DNA of 64,000 nucleotides from JAUUSJ01 sp964439395 (GTDB taxonomy: Bacteria; Bacillota; Clostridia; Lachnospirales; Lachnospiraceae). The notes under the pieces were generated by a model, which was not told where the DNA came from, did not search any database, and saw only the letters and a program-made list of their open reading frames with translations. Both the position numbers and the translations under genes were made by a program. Shown in pieces: positions 1 to 9,155 of this stretch. How positions within the stretch are numbered: the first letter of the stretch is position 1; each line of letters starts with the position of its first letter. The stretch is taken from assembly GCA_964439395.1 (NCBI GenBank), contig CAYTNV010000009.1, positions 1 to 64,000 on the forward strand. The letters are read 5' to 3'.

Positions 1-207
1 CGTTCGTTCCCACGATTTTTCGACATACGCTGATTTATGCTGCTTTCGTGAAACTGGCTGCGCTCAGACAATCACTTTCGCAGCAAAACTAAGTATATCG
101 AAAAATAGCGAGAACGCAACGTGTTGGAAAGGGAAAGAACGCTCTTCTGACTGATGGCGTCTCTTTCCCAAAAAACATTTCACTTTATTTGTTTCAAAAC
201 CCATAAA
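1..207. repeat. Partial copy of a hairpin repeat element
   Basis: The stretch from about 133 to 207 closely matches the right flank of the palindromic element near 16064-16137: both have a GAAAGAACG run, then TCTTCTGAC, GATGGCGTCTC and, further on, TTTCAAAACC. Inside, GTTCCCACGATTTTTCGA at the left pairs roughly with the region around 108-120, so this copy has its own different stem. The outer left arm lies beyond the window edge. It is inferred to be a non-coding, MITE-like or REP-like element. Confidence 0.6.
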
Positions 208-362
208 ACGCTGTATTCTTACTAAATTTATTAATTATATAACCTCATATAATATTATTTCCATTTTTCTGGAAATACAGTTCTTCAGTTAAAGCTTTCT
301 ACAAATTTATATATTTTATACAATATTTTCTTTTTTCTCTTTTATTTTTTATATTTTTTTGC

Positions 363-368
363 TATAAT
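363..368 (+). promoter_or_regulatory. Candidate -10 box upstream of the kinase gene
   Basis: A perfect TATAAT sits 155 bases before the start codon at 523 in a very AT-rich stretch (208-522) that holds no gene. The matching -35 region is only a T-rich tract, so the call is weak. Confidence 0.35.
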
Positions 369-522
369 AAAAATGATAAAAATTATTTTTTTGATATATT
401 TTTTGTCTTTTCAGCATATTTTTTAGAAAATTTATTAAAAATAATTTCTTCACTTTATAATCAGTGAGAGGAATTCTAAATATCTTCATATAATATAAAA
501 AAACATGAGGGAAGGTGAAATT

Positions 523-1155
523 ATGACACAGAAAGTGATTATAACAATAGGACGTGAATTTGGAAGTCAAGGTAGAAAAATAGGCAAACTTCTCGCCAAA
601 GAATTAGGCGTTAATTTTTACGACAAAAATCTAATTACAATGGCTGCAGAAGAAACAGGAATTAGAGAAGAGCTACTCGATTCTGCAGATGAAAAGGTTG
701 TAAGCCGTCTCCTAGATGCCTACGCTCCAACTGGAATGAGCTATGGAACCTTAAATGATAGACTGTATCGAATTCAATCTAAAATTATCAAAGATATCGC
801 AAGTAGAGAATCTTGTGTCATTGTTGGTAGACTTGCAGATTATATTTTAAGCGATAATAAAGACTGTATTAAAGTATTTATTTATGCTCCTTTTGAAAAA
901 AGAGTACAGACTGTTATGGAACGAGAAAACCTTCCAGAAAATCAAGCAAGAAAATTAACAAAAAAAATGGATAAAATCCGTAAAAGCTATTATCAGCTTT
1001 ATGCTGACCGCTCTTGGAATCAAAAAGAGGGAAAGCATCTCTTAATTGACAGCAGCCTACTTGGAGTAGAGCGAACAGTAGATCTTTTAAAAACTATAGT
1101 TGAACTAAAGCTAGAGGAAGATGAATGGATTAGTTTTGAGGACAAATCAAACTAG
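523..1155 (+). CDS. Cytidylate kinase-like family protein
   Basis: Predicted 210-residue cytosolic nucleotide kinase-like protein. The N-terminus has the beta strand and P-loop-like ITIGREFGSQGRKIG seen in the cytidylate kinase-like family (PF13189), which is widespread in clostridia; its substrate is not settled. The basic stretch near KKMDKIRKSYY fits the lid region of such kinases. The start is placed at ATG 523 because GAGGGAAGG lies just before it; an upstream in-frame ATG at 505 overlaps that ribosome site. It is a single gene followed by a shared terminator and faces the germination operon. Family assignment is good; the actual phosphorylated substrate is unknown. Confidence 0.8.
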   Translation: MTQKVIITIGREFGSQGRKIGKLLAKELGVNFYDKNLITMAAEETGIREELLDSADEKVVSRLLDAYAPTGMSYGTLNDRLYRIQSKIIKDIASRESCVIVGRLADYILSDNKDCIKVFIYAPFEKRVQTVMERENLPENQARKLTKKMDKIRKSYYQLYADRSWNQKEGKHLLIDSSLLGVERTVDLLKTIVELKLEEDEWISFEDKSN

Positions 1156-1166
1156 AACCCTAATTA

Positions 1167-1193
1167 GCCGTATAGAAAAAATTTCTATACGGC
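1167..1193. terminator. Bidirectional terminator hairpin
   Basis: Perfect inverted repeat GCCGTATAGAAA / TTTCTATACGGC between two convergent genes, followed by a T-rich tract on the plus side. It can serve the kinase gene and the gerKC-like gene. Confidence 0.8.
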
Positions 1194-1198
1194 GTTTC

Positions 1199-1882
1199 CT
1201 ATTTTATTAAACTTGGTCTTTTTTCTCTAACCTTCAATACAGGTATGGCATCTCCCTCTATTCTCCCACTCAATGCCACGATAACATCATTTAATGTAAC
1301 TGCTTTTTCCCCTTTTTGTCTCTCCTGCTTATCTGATAATTGCTCCATATATTCGCCTAATGTCCCAGATATTTCTTTGTCGGTCTCAATTAAATCTTTT
1401 GCATTGGGAGTACATATATAAACAAGAACTGTCTTTGCAATTTCATTCGTTTTCTCAAATTCCTCGATAAGACGGGTCCATTGTTCCTCATCCTTTGCAA
1501 GCTCCTCCCCAATAAAAATAGCTTTTAAATGTCCAAGAGAAAGCTGCTTTGCATCATCACTTCCGTCCTCTAACTCAGACTGTGCAAGTGTATCTACTTT
1601 ATAAGAGACGTGGGTGGATTCAGCAATATTTCCCGCCTCTCCCTGCAGCTTACTCGTATCTGCCTTAGAGTAGAAAACTTCCCATGCCTTTTCTCCCGAT
1701 TTATCTTTATCAATTCCAAGTACTAGAACATATTCCTTCTCCTCTATACTTACCGCCCTCTCACAGCCTGTCAGAAAAGTAGTTCCTATAATACCAACAA
1801 TACAAAAACTAAATATTAACCTTTTTTTCTGTCCCACACAAAATAAATCTCTTTGAAATAAATTTTCTATCCACTTTTTCAC
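1199..1882 (-). CDS. Short GerKC-like spore germination lipoprotein
   Basis: Third gene of a GerA-type germinant receptor operon, the Ger(x)C lipoprotein subunit of the inner spore membrane. A hydrophobic segment near residues 22-39 ends in the lipobox LTGC, so Cys40 would be lipidated. The following part (YVLVLGIDKD, about 53-62) matches the N-terminal domain of GerAC proteins. At 227 residues it is much shorter than the usual 370-400, so the C-terminal domain is missing; the stop is followed directly by a terminator, so this looks like a naturally short form rather than an edge effect. The start is GTG at 1882, preceded by GGAAAG. The 182-base gap from gerKB is larger than normal but holds nothing else. 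Confidence 0.75.
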   Translation of the reverse strand: MKKWIENLFQRDLFCVGQKKRLIFSFCIVGIIGTTFLTGCERAVSIEEKEYVLVLGIDKDKSGEKAWEVFYSKADTSKLQGEAGNIAESTHVSYKVDTLAQSELEDGSDDAKQLSLGHLKAIFIGEELAKDEEQWTRLIEEFEKTNEIAKTVLVYICTPNAKDLIETDKEISGTLGEYMEQLSDKQERQKGEKAVTLNDVIVALSGRIEGDAIPVLKVREKRPSLIK

Positions 1883-2064
1883 TTTTCATCTTTCCTTTTC
1901 TTACTATACTTTCTTTCCCTTCCATTTGACATTCTCATACTCAAAAGCAAGAGATTCTCATTTTTATCCCACTACATTTCTCATGAAAGATACTATATTT
2001 TATTATGAATGAAATCTATAAATTAGATAAAACAATACCTCATCCATTCATGGATATTATAAAA

Positions 2065-3168
2065 TCATCCAAGTATTTTTCGTTTTTGTAAAATAAACAG
2101 CGGAACAAAAAAAGCTAATAAAAAATCTCCCCACATCAGATACTGATAAAACCTCATAATAATATTTTCCATATTCTGAAAGAAATAAGCAAAAACAAAT
2201 ACCGCAAACAGAGAAATTACCATAACTAAAATTTTATTTTTTTCTAAAACTGGAATTCCCGTCTCAAACATCTTCCAGCCATAAAAAAAATACGCACTAA
2301 ATACACAAAACATACTAAAAATCCAAAAAACAATGAACAGGATATCCAATCTCTCGACAAATCCCCCTGGCAACCTAACTGCCTGCATAATCTTTAAAGC
2401 CGTCCACCATGTTTTTCTCGTAGAATAGACACCAAACATACCTATCGTAATAATATAGATAATAATATTTAATAATACAATCCAAAATGTTCCCATATAT
2501 GCTGCCTTAGCTACTCTCGTCTTTGACTCAGTCTCCACTACCTCGGGACCTAAAAACAATAAAAATTCAATTCCACGGTAAGATAAAAAAACTGCATACG
2601 TAGTTAAAAAACTTTGAAATAAATTTCCCTGCTCTCCCCCTCTTGTCATTGCAAAACGAGATAAATCAATCTCACCTAATGCCAAAACAAGAACAATCAA
2701 AAGTGGAATAAAAATATACGGAAATAAAAGCTCCAATGTCCTCGCTCTTCCCTCTAACCCATTGATGGAACAGTAAAATGTGAAAAATAAAATAGGTCCA
2801 ATAATAACCCAAAGCGCATATCCAGGAAGAACAGATACCTGAATTAATTTGCCAAATAAAATGATTAAAAATACTTGATTAATAAAAAAGCGAATATAAT
2901 AAATAACACCAGTAAAAAACATTCCACTTTTATCTAGATTTTCTCGGATAAGCTCCACATAACTCCCCTTCATTTTTTTCATAATCCACACAAAAAATGC
3001 CACATATGCAAAAGCTAAGATGGAACCTATAAAAAGTGGAATCAATCCATTTCCAGTTTGTCCTCTCACAATAATCGACGGCAGCAAAAGACTGCTGGCA
3101 CTGAATATCTCTATCATCAACATTCTCTTTATCTGCCGCAATGAAATTCTATCATTCTCAATAAACAT
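2065..3168 (-). CDS. Spore germination permease, GerKB/GerAB family
   Basis: Predicted integral membrane subunit of a GerA-type germinant receptor, 367 residues, the usual length for the GerAB/amino-acid permease-like family. About ten hydrophobic segments run through the protein, starting with a conserved-looking region after residue 15 and ending with a lysine/arginine-rich tail. This subunit is thought to bind the germinant in the spore inner membrane. It lies between the A and C subunits on the same strand. The ATG at 3168 follows AGGAGAAGTGAGG. The germinant cannot be deduced from the sequence. Confidence 0.88.
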   Translation of the reverse strand: MFIENDRISLRQIKRMLMIEIFSASSLLLPSIIVRGQTGNGLIPLFIGSILAFAYVAFFVWIMKKMKGSYVELIRENLDKSGMFFTGVIYYIRFFINQVFLIILFGKLIQVSVLPGYALWVIIGPILFFTFYCSINGLEGRARTLELLFPYIFIPLLIVLVLALGEIDLSRFAMTRGGEQGNLFQSFLTTYAVFLSYRGIEFLLFLGPEVVETESKTRVAKAAYMGTFWIVLLNIIIYIITIGMFGVYSTRKTWWTALKIMQAVRLPGGFVERLDILFIVFWIFSMFCVFSAYFFYGWKMFETGIPVLEKNKILVMVISLFAVFVFAYFFQNMENIIMRFYQYLMWGDFLLAFFVPLFILQKRKILG

Positions 3169-3274
3169 AGCCTCACTTCTCCTACTTTCATACGCATTTT
3201 ACTTTTAAATCTTTACAATTAATTTACGTAATTACTTGACAAAAGCAAATTTCCTCAATTCAATCAATTTGCTT

Positions 3275-4768
3275 CTATTTTCTTCTTATTCTTGCGTCCT
3301 CTCTTGTAAAGACTGGTCGCTTTCTCATAGAAAATAGAGGCCATCTCAAATGAAAGTCTTTTTCATCCTCATAAAAGTTTAGACTTCCCGCCACACTTGG
3401 CATCATATAAGGAATACAAAAGCTCTTTAATCCTGCCAAATGAATAAATAATAAAAGCCATCCAAGAAAGAACCCATAAATACCATAGACAGCTGCAAAG
3501 ATAATCATAAGAAATTTAAGCATCCGGAATGCGGAGGAGAAAGATTCATTCGGCACGGCAAAAGATGCAATCGCAGTCAGAGAAACAACAATAACAACGA
3601 TAGTACTCACAAGTCCCGCATCAACTGCTGCCTGTCCTACGATTAATCCTCCTACAATTCCGATTGTTCCTCCGAGCTGTCCCGGCAATCGAATTCCCGC
3701 CTCGCGGAGCAATTCAAACGATAATTCCATCAATAAAACCTCCACCACAACTGGAAAAGGCACTCCCTCTCTCGCCGCCGCAATCGATAAAATAAGTGAA
3801 GTCGGTAATATCTCCGTGTGAAAATTTGCCACCGCAATATAAAAAGCCGGAAGTCCAATCGCCAAAAAAGAGGCCACATAGCGAAGTATTCTCGCAAAAC
3901 TCGCCACTTCCCAGCGGTCATAATAATCATCACTCGCCTGAAAAAAAATTTGAAAGGTAACGGGGAGAATCAGCACTTGAGGAGAATTATCTACAACTAA
4001 GACAATTCTTCCCTCTAATAATGCACTTGCCGTCTTGTCTGGCCTTTGTGTACTCTGAAACTGAGGAAAAGGAGATTTCCAGTTTTTTTCTATAAGTTGT
4101 TCTAACATACCTCCGTCTAAAATTCCGTCCATGCTCACCTGATCTAATCTATCTCTGACTGCCTGCAAAATATCTGGTCGCACTAAATCATCCATATACA
4201 TTAATGCGATATCTGTCTTTGAGCGCTCACCAACTTGCAACTGCTCCACCTTTAATCTCGTATCCCGAATTCGCCTTCGGATAAGTGCTGTATTTGTTCT
4301 AAGACTCTCATTAAAGCTATCTTTTGGTCCCCGAAGTACAACCTCCTGGTCAGCTTCCTGCACACCTCTTGTCGGAAAATTTTTACTTGAGATCAAAATT
4401 GCATAATCATATTCATCCACAAATAAGATAGTATTGCCAGCCAGTATATTCGTGAGTGCCTCGTCCATATCCTTGACTTCTTTCATATCTGCTGTCTGGA
4501 TGCTGCTGCATTCAAGTTGAGACATTAAGTTTGCCTCTGTCTTAACAAAATTTTTCAAAAGCGGTGCAAGCACGGACTCCTCCAACATATCTGTCTTTGT
4601 CAATCCATCTGTATATACTATATAAAAATTTACTTCTTTATTCGTTCCTGTGCTAAACTCTTTCTTAATGATATCACCACAGTTTATCAGTCTATCCTCA
4701 ATATACTTTATATTTTCTTTCAAACTCTTCCGAATCGGAGAAGTTGATTTTTCTTTTTCTTCGCCCAT
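3275..4768 (-). CDS. Spore germination protein, GerKA/GerAA family
   Basis: First gene of the germinant receptor operon. It has a long soluble N-terminal part (about 1-240), then four to five membrane segments around 270-440 and a short basic tail, as in GerAA proteins of about 480-500 residues. Motifs such as YMDDLVRPDILQ and the hydrophobic PTSLILSIAAAREGVPFP loop are typical. The start is chosen at ATG 4768 because GGGAG stands seven bases before it; upstream in-frame ATG 4786 and TTG 4792 have no comparable site. A sigma-G-like promoter lies 47-76 bases upstream, fitting forespore expression. Confidence 0.9.
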   Translation of the reverse strand: MGEEKEKSTSPIRKSLKENIKYIEDRLINCGDIIKKEFSTGTNKEVNFYIVYTDGLTKTDMLEESVLAPLLKNFVKTEANLMSQLECSSIQTADMKEVKDMDEALTNILAGNTILFVDEYDYAILISSKNFPTRGVQEADQEVVLRGPKDSFNESLRTNTALIRRRIRDTRLKVEQLQVGERSKTDIALMYMDDLVRPDILQAVRDRLDQVSMDGILDGGMLEQLIEKNWKSPFPQFQSTQRPDKTASALLEGRIVLVVDNSPQVLILPVTFQIFFQASDDYYDRWEVASFARILRYVASFLAIGLPAFYIAVANFHTEILPTSLILSIAAAREGVPFPVVVEVLLMELSFELLREAGIRLPGQLGGTIGIVGGLIVGQAAVDAGLVSTIVVIVVSLTAIASFAVPNESFSSAFRMLKFLMIIFAAVYGIYGFFLGWLLLFIHLAGLKSFCIPYMMPSVAGSLNFYEDEKDFHLRWPLFSMRKRPVFTREDARIRRK

Positions 4769-4814
4769 CTTTCCACTCCCATCCATCTTCAAAATTTTAT
4801 ATTTTAATATGAGA

Positions 4815-4844
4815 CAGTATCCGCAACTTTGCTAAATTTATACA
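4815..4844 (-). promoter_or_regulatory. Sigma-G/F-like promoter of the gerK operon
   Basis: On the minus strand TGTATA, a 17-base spacer and GATACTG resemble the forespore consensus TGNATA / CATACTA. The position just upstream of gerKA and the function of the operon make a forespore promoter reasonable. Inferred from motif match only. Confidence 0.5.
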
Positions 4845-4917
4845 TTCATTCCATCTATTCCTTAAAATAAAAATTCTTTATTACTAACAAATCATCTCGA
4901 AATCCAGTCATAAAAAA

Positions 4918-5012
4918 AGGATATTACAAAATGAATTTCTCAGACAAGATACTAATATCACTGAGTGATTCAACAATATATCTTGTTAAAATCTTACATT
5001 TTGCAATATCCT
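4918..5012. terminator. Long palindrome after araB-like gene
   Basis: Outer arms AGGATATTACAAAATG and CATTTTGCAATATCCT pair over 16 positions with one mismatch; inner arms ACAAGATA / TATCTTGT and CACTGAGTG add a second stem. A- and T-runs flank both ends, so it can terminate the ribulokinase transcript, but about 95 bases is unusually long and could be a small mobile palindrome. Confidence 0.7.
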
Positions 5013-5022
5013 CTTTTTATAT

Positions 5023-6696
5023 CTATTTATCTAATCTAGCATTATCTCTAATCTTATTAAGACGCTTCATTATATTATTTATACCCTTTCCAAAATACTT
5101 ATGTAATGTCTTATATTCTTTATATAACTCATCATATATAGCCATATTCTCTGGATTTGGTGTATAAGTTTCCTCTCTCACTTTTCCAAGTTTCTGTGCA
5201 ATTTCATTGGCATCCTTATAACCTGTCACAATCTTATCTGCCGCCGCTGCACCGAGAATTGCCGCTCCAAGTGCACTCGCCTGACTGGAAGCAGAAATTT
5301 TAATCTCCTTTTTACAAATATCCGTATAAACTTGAACAAGCATCTTATTTTTTACTGGAATTCCTCCACTTAGTACGATGGAATTCACTGGAACACCGGC
5401 ATCCTCAAAAGCCTCAATAATCATTCTTGTTCCGTAAGCTGTCGCCTCAATTAAAGATAAATAAATTTCTTCTGGCTTTGTAAGAAGGTTCATACCCATA
5501 ATCAAACCATTCAAATCAAAATCCATAAGTGGGGAGCGGACACCGTTAAACCAGTCAAGTGCAATTAACCCACTCTGACCTGCTTTATATCCGTCTAATT
5601 TCATCTCCAATAATTGATGAACAGAGATTCCTAAATTTCTCGCCTCCTGATAATAAGTTTCTGGCACACAGTTATCTACAAACCATGCAAAATGATCTCC
5701 CACACAACATTGTCCTGCTTCATATCCAAAATATCCTGGCATAATACCATCTTTTACAAGACCGCCTACTCCCTCGATTCCTGCCTCTGTCTCAGATAAC
5801 ATCATATGACAAGAAGAAGTTCCAACAATAATCATCATCTCCCCTGGCTTTCCAATTCCACATCCTGGCAAAGACGCATGTGCATCAATAATACCTGTTC
5901 CAACAGGAGTTCCAGCCATAAGTCCAAGTTCTCTCGCCATAGAAGCCGTTAAATTCCCAGCTCTCTCACCGACTGATTTAATGGGAGCATCCAATTTTTC
6001 CTTCACAATATTTTCCATTCTAGAATCTAATGACTTGAAAAAATCTTTCGATGGATATCCAGTATTGTGGCGATAAAACGCCTTATATCCAGCACCACAC
6101 GCACTTCTTGTTTCTACCCCTGTCATCTGCCAAATAATCCAATCTAATGCCTCCATAATTCTATCCGCCGCATCATAAACCTCCGGTGCATATCGAAGCG
6201 TCTCCAAAATCTTAGGAATCATCCACTCACTTGAAACTTTTCCACCATAGAGAGAAAGCCATTTTTCTCCCCTCTCCCTTGCAATTTTATCAATATCTTG
6301 CGCCTCTTTTTCCGCCCCATGATGCTTCCATAATTTTACATAGGCATGCGGATTATCTTTAAATTCTGGAATAAGACAGAGTGGCGTTTTATCTTCCTTC
6401 ACAGTCATTATCGTGGAAGATGTAAAGTCAACTCCGATACCGATTACCTCCTCTGGAAATACTTTAGATTGCCTCATTATATCTCTAACTGTAATAATAA
6501 GCCCCTCCAAATAGTCATCTGGAGACTGCAATGCCCATCCACTTGGGAGCTTCATTCCACCTGGAATGCGCTCCTCCATTACTCCATGTGGATACTCGTA
6601 CACACTTGTTGCCACCTCTTCCCCTGTCTCAATATTTACTAACAAAGCTCTCACCGACAACGTTCCATAATCTACTCCAATCGCATACTTACTCAT
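5023..6696 (-). CDS. araB: Ribulokinase (FGGY family)
   Basis: Predicted ATP-dependent L-ribulokinase, 557 residues, the typical AraB length (about 560). The N-terminal GVDYGTLSVRALLV is the first phosphate-binding loop of the FGGY carbohydrate kinases and the distinctive PHGVMEERIPGG region is AraB-like. A C-terminal LSGGIPVKNKMLVQ matches the adenosine-binding motif. ATG 6696 has AAAAGGAGAAGG upstream. The gene lies 25 bases behind the AraM-AraL fusion and surely shares its transcript. No araA or araD is next to it; an AraD/UlaF homologue occurs 36 kb away. Other pentulose substrates are possible. Confidence 0.88.
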   Translation of the reverse strand: MSKYAIGVDYGTLSVRALLVNIETGEEVATSVYEYPHGVMEERIPGGMKLPSGWALQSPDDYLEGLIITVRDIMRQSKVFPEEVIGIGVDFTSSTIMTVKEDKTPLCLIPEFKDNPHAYVKLWKHHGAEKEAQDIDKIARERGEKWLSLYGGKVSSEWMIPKILETLRYAPEVYDAADRIMEALDWIIWQMTGVETRSACGAGYKAFYRHNTGYPSKDFFKSLDSRMENIVKEKLDAPIKSVGERAGNLTASMARELGLMAGTPVGTGIIDAHASLPGCGIGKPGEMMIIVGTSSCHMMLSETEAGIEGVGGLVKDGIMPGYFGYEAGQCCVGDHFAWFVDNCVPETYYQEARNLGISVHQLLEMKLDGYKAGQSGLIALDWFNGVRSPLMDFDLNGLIMGMNLLTKPEEIYLSLIEATAYGTRMIIEAFEDAGVPVNSIVLSGGIPVKNKMLVQVYTDICKKEIKISASSQASALGAAILGAAAADKIVTGYKDANEIAQKLGKVREETYTPNPENMAIYDELYKEYKTLHKYFGKGINNIMKRLNKIRDNARLDK

Positions 6697-6721
6697 AATT
6701 CCTTCTCCTTTTTATAAAATT

Positions 6722-8887
6722 TTATAATAGCTGTATTAAATCTTCCAATGAATTTACAATCATATCTGGAATAATATCATACTGCTCTAAATCCTCCATC
6801 TGCGTCTCCCCAGTAAGCACCATAATAGAAGTCGCATCACTTTCCCCTACCAATGCTATATCTGTATAAATGCGATCTCCTACTACAGCAATCTCATTAT
6901 CTTTGTATCCAGTCTGCTCCATCACATACTCCAACGCATAGTGAGATGGTTTTCCAAAAAATTGTGGAAATCTTTCTGTAGAACGCTCTACTAATTTTGC
7001 AATAGAGCCACAATCTGGGATATATTTTCCATCCTTCATCGGACAATTATAATCTGCATTTACTCCGTAATATCCAGCACCATCTCGAATAAATTGACAT
7101 GCTTTGCTAATCTTTTCATATGTAAGTGTTGTATCAAATCCTAAAACTACAATGTCTGGATTTTCATCCTCTAATAAAAGCCCTGCCTGCATAAACGCTT
7201 GCTCTAGATTCGGCGTTCCCACTACATAAAAACTAGCTTCTGAATGATTTTCCTTCAAATATTTGATAATAACCTGTGTTGATAAGAACATTCTATCCTC
7301 TCTAACGGGAACTCCCATCTTCTCTAATTTCTCAATATAATCTCTCTGATTTTTGGATGAATTATTCGTAAAATAACAAAAATCTCTTCCCGTATCTTTT
7401 AGCTTATCCAAAAATGATTTTGTAAAAGGAAATAACTTATTTTCTAAATAAATTGTTCCATCCATGTCTAAGACAAAAAGCTTCACTTGGTCTATTATCT
7501 TCTTATTCTTCCTCTCCACATACTGAATATAAGTTTTTTGTTCATCCTTAAAATAAGCTTTCATAATTTTTGCATATTTTTCTAAAAGACCTAAATCCCA
7601 TAAAATCTGAAGAAGTGTAAAACGATTTCTTACTTCCTTCGCAAGAATAATTCCATCCTCAACCATATTATAGGATATCCCAATCTGCTCTGGATTTACA
7701 GCTGCCCCAAGACTTAGTAATAATTCTTCCATATCTTCTAATCTAGGAAGTTCTTTTTCAATTAGCTCCTTCATTTTTGACCAATTTGCTTCTACTTTTT
7801 CTAATCTCTCATTTCTATTATCTAAATTATTTTTCTGGCATTTTTCTTCTAGAGCAAGAATTCCAGCTGCTGCCTCTTGATAACATTTCTCGACTCTATT
7901 TTTCCACACTTCATAATCAAATCCGCCTGCCTTAATTGCCTCAAAATCTAAATCCTCTTCTATAAGCATTTGATACATCTTAATAGCAGTAATCATGCCG
8001 ATTCCAACTTTAATTCCATGTAAAATTGGTTTCTTTCCTTCCATCTGAAACTGCATTTCCCAGTAATGAGATAAATGATGCTCACATCCTGAAGCTGGTC
8101 TAGAATTTCCAATAAAACTCATTCCAACGCCAGTTAAAATTAAAGCTTCTGTCACTGCCTTCACTGCATCTTCATCTCTTTTCCTAATCTTTTTACTCTG
8201 CTGAAGAACGACTTCGACTGCATTTTTTACCATATCTGCAACCTCTGCACAATAATATTCACCTGTAAGTAACTTCGCCATCTTCCAATCTAGAAGACAA
8301 GTATATTTTCCAAGAATATCTCCAAGCCCCGCCGTAATCATTTCCATCGGGGCCTGCGCTAAAATTTTTGTATCACCGATAACGGCAACTGGAACATGTG
8401 CTTTATATGTTGTTTTCACATGATTCGTAATCAATGCCGCTCCATCTGATACGAATCCATCCATAGAAGGCGCACTGGCAAACACAATATAATCAATGCC
8501 AAGCTGAAAGCTGACAAACTTACATAAATCATTTAATGTTCCCGATCCAACTGCCAAAATCAAATCACTTTCCTCTGGAAATGCTGTCATAATACTTCCA
8601 ACTGCCTTCTCATCTGGAATCAATTCCTTATCTGCAAATACAAATTTTTCAAATATAATTCCTGCTTCTTTTAATACCTTGGCAGCCTTATTTCCAGCTG
8701 CATCCCACGTATTTACATCGGCCACTACAAATACTTTCTCATATCCCAATTCTTTAATATGTCGTGGCAGATTTTTCGTAGCTCCACTTGCGATATCAAC
8801 TCTCTTTAAACTTGTTGTATGTTTTTTTCCACATTCACATTCCAACTCTTTGCCTAAATATGTGTTTAAATCAATTCGTTGACTCAT
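6722..8887 (-). CDS. AraM-AraL fusion: glycerol-1-P dehydrogenase-like + HAD phosphatase
   Basis: A 721-residue two-domain enzyme. Residues 1 to about 430 match AraM, the sn-glycerol-1-phosphate dehydrogenase family: AVGSGTLNDLCK (about 112-123) is the nucleotide-binding loop and CEHHLSHYWE (about 268-277) with LHG (289-291) supply metal-binding histidines. From about 466 on it is a HAD-IIA (NagD/AraL) phosphatase with DMDGT (474-478), TNNSSKN (about 507-513) and VVGDRIYTDI (about 668-677). In Bacillus subtilis AraL and AraM are separate adjacent ara genes; here they are one chain. The start is ATG 8887, seven bases after GGAGGA; ATG 8893 would be too close. It is followed by araB. Confidence 0.88.
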   Translation of the reverse strand: MSQRIDLNTYLGKELECECGKKHTTSLKRVDIASGATKNLPRHIKELGYEKVFVVADVNTWDAAGNKAAKVLKEAGIIFEKFVFADKELIPDEKAVGSIMTAFPEESDLILAVGSGTLNDLCKFVSFQLGIDYIVFASAPSMDGFVSDGAALITNHVKTTYKAHVPVAVIGDTKILAQAPMEMITAGLGDILGKYTCLLDWKMAKLLTGEYYCAEVADMVKNAVEVVLQQSKKIRKRDEDAVKAVTEALILTGVGMSFIGNSRPASGCEHHLSHYWEMQFQMEGKKPILHGIKVGIGMITAIKMYQMLIEEDLDFEAIKAGGFDYEVWKNRVEKCYQEAAAGILALEEKCQKNNLDNRNERLEKVEANWSKMKELIEKELPRLEDMEELLLSLGAAVNPEQIGISYNMVEDGIILAKEVRNRFTLLQILWDLGLLEKYAKIMKAYFKDEQKTYIQYVERKNKKIIDQVKLFVLDMDGTIYLENKLFPFTKSFLDKLKDTGRDFCYFTNNSSKNQRDYIEKLEKMGVPVREDRMFLSTQVIIKYLKENHSEASFYVVGTPNLEQAFMQAGLLLEDENPDIVVLGFDTTLTYEKISKACQFIRDGAGYYGVNADYNCPMKDGKYIPDCGSIAKLVERSTERFPQFFGKPSHYALEYVMEQTGYKDNEIAVVGDRIYTDIALVGESDATSIMVLTGETQMEDLEQYDIIPDMIVNSLEDLIQLL

Positions 8888-8943
8888 TCTCATTCCTCCA
8901 GTTTCCTTCTTATTCCTTAAGCTCTTTTTATGTTATAAATAAT

Positions 8944-8971
8944 AATATATACGAAAAAATTTATTCGTCAA
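8944..8971 (-). promoter_or_regulatory. Promoter of the araM-araL/araB operon
   Basis: On the minus strand TTGACG (8966-8971) is followed after 16 bases by TATATT (8944-8949). A predicted operator stands immediately upstream. Confidence 0.55.
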
Positions 8972-8986
8972 TATGTCCAAAATCTA

Positions 8987-9001
8987 TTGATTACTAATCA
9001 A
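8987..9001. promoter_or_regulatory. Palindromic operator 1 (TTGATTACTAATCAA)
   Basis: Fifteen-base palindrome just upstream of the araM-araL promoter. The same word recurs at 9073-9087, and half sites TTGATTA occur at 9028, 9114 and 9132. It is probably the site of the adjacent LacI-type regulator. Confidence 0.6.
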
Positions 9002-9072
9002 TTTTATTATACAATTAATCAAAAGTTTTGATTAGTAAAAATTCATCAAAAATAGACATATCATTTTGAATT

Positions 9073-9087
9073 TTGATTAGTAATCAA
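9073..9087. promoter_or_regulatory. Palindromic operator 2 (TTGATTAGTAATCAA)
   Basis: Second copy of the palindrome, 86 bases from the first and 69 bases before the regulator start codon, placed to allow looping or autoregulation. Inferred. Confidence 0.6.
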
Positions 9088-9155
9088 TTTTTCATCTTTA
9101 TTTTTTCCAATATTGATTAAATTTTAAAGAATTGATTAGGGAAAGGAGAAAGCTC

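Noticed and set aside
1..207. Prophage or integrative element border
   Set aside because: No integrase, phage gene or tRNA attachment repeat was found; the match is to another intergenic hairpin only.
5559..5744. Short plus-strand frames inside araB and other long minus-strand genes
   Set aside because: They lie in the shadow of well-supported genes and lack ribosome sites or recognisable products.
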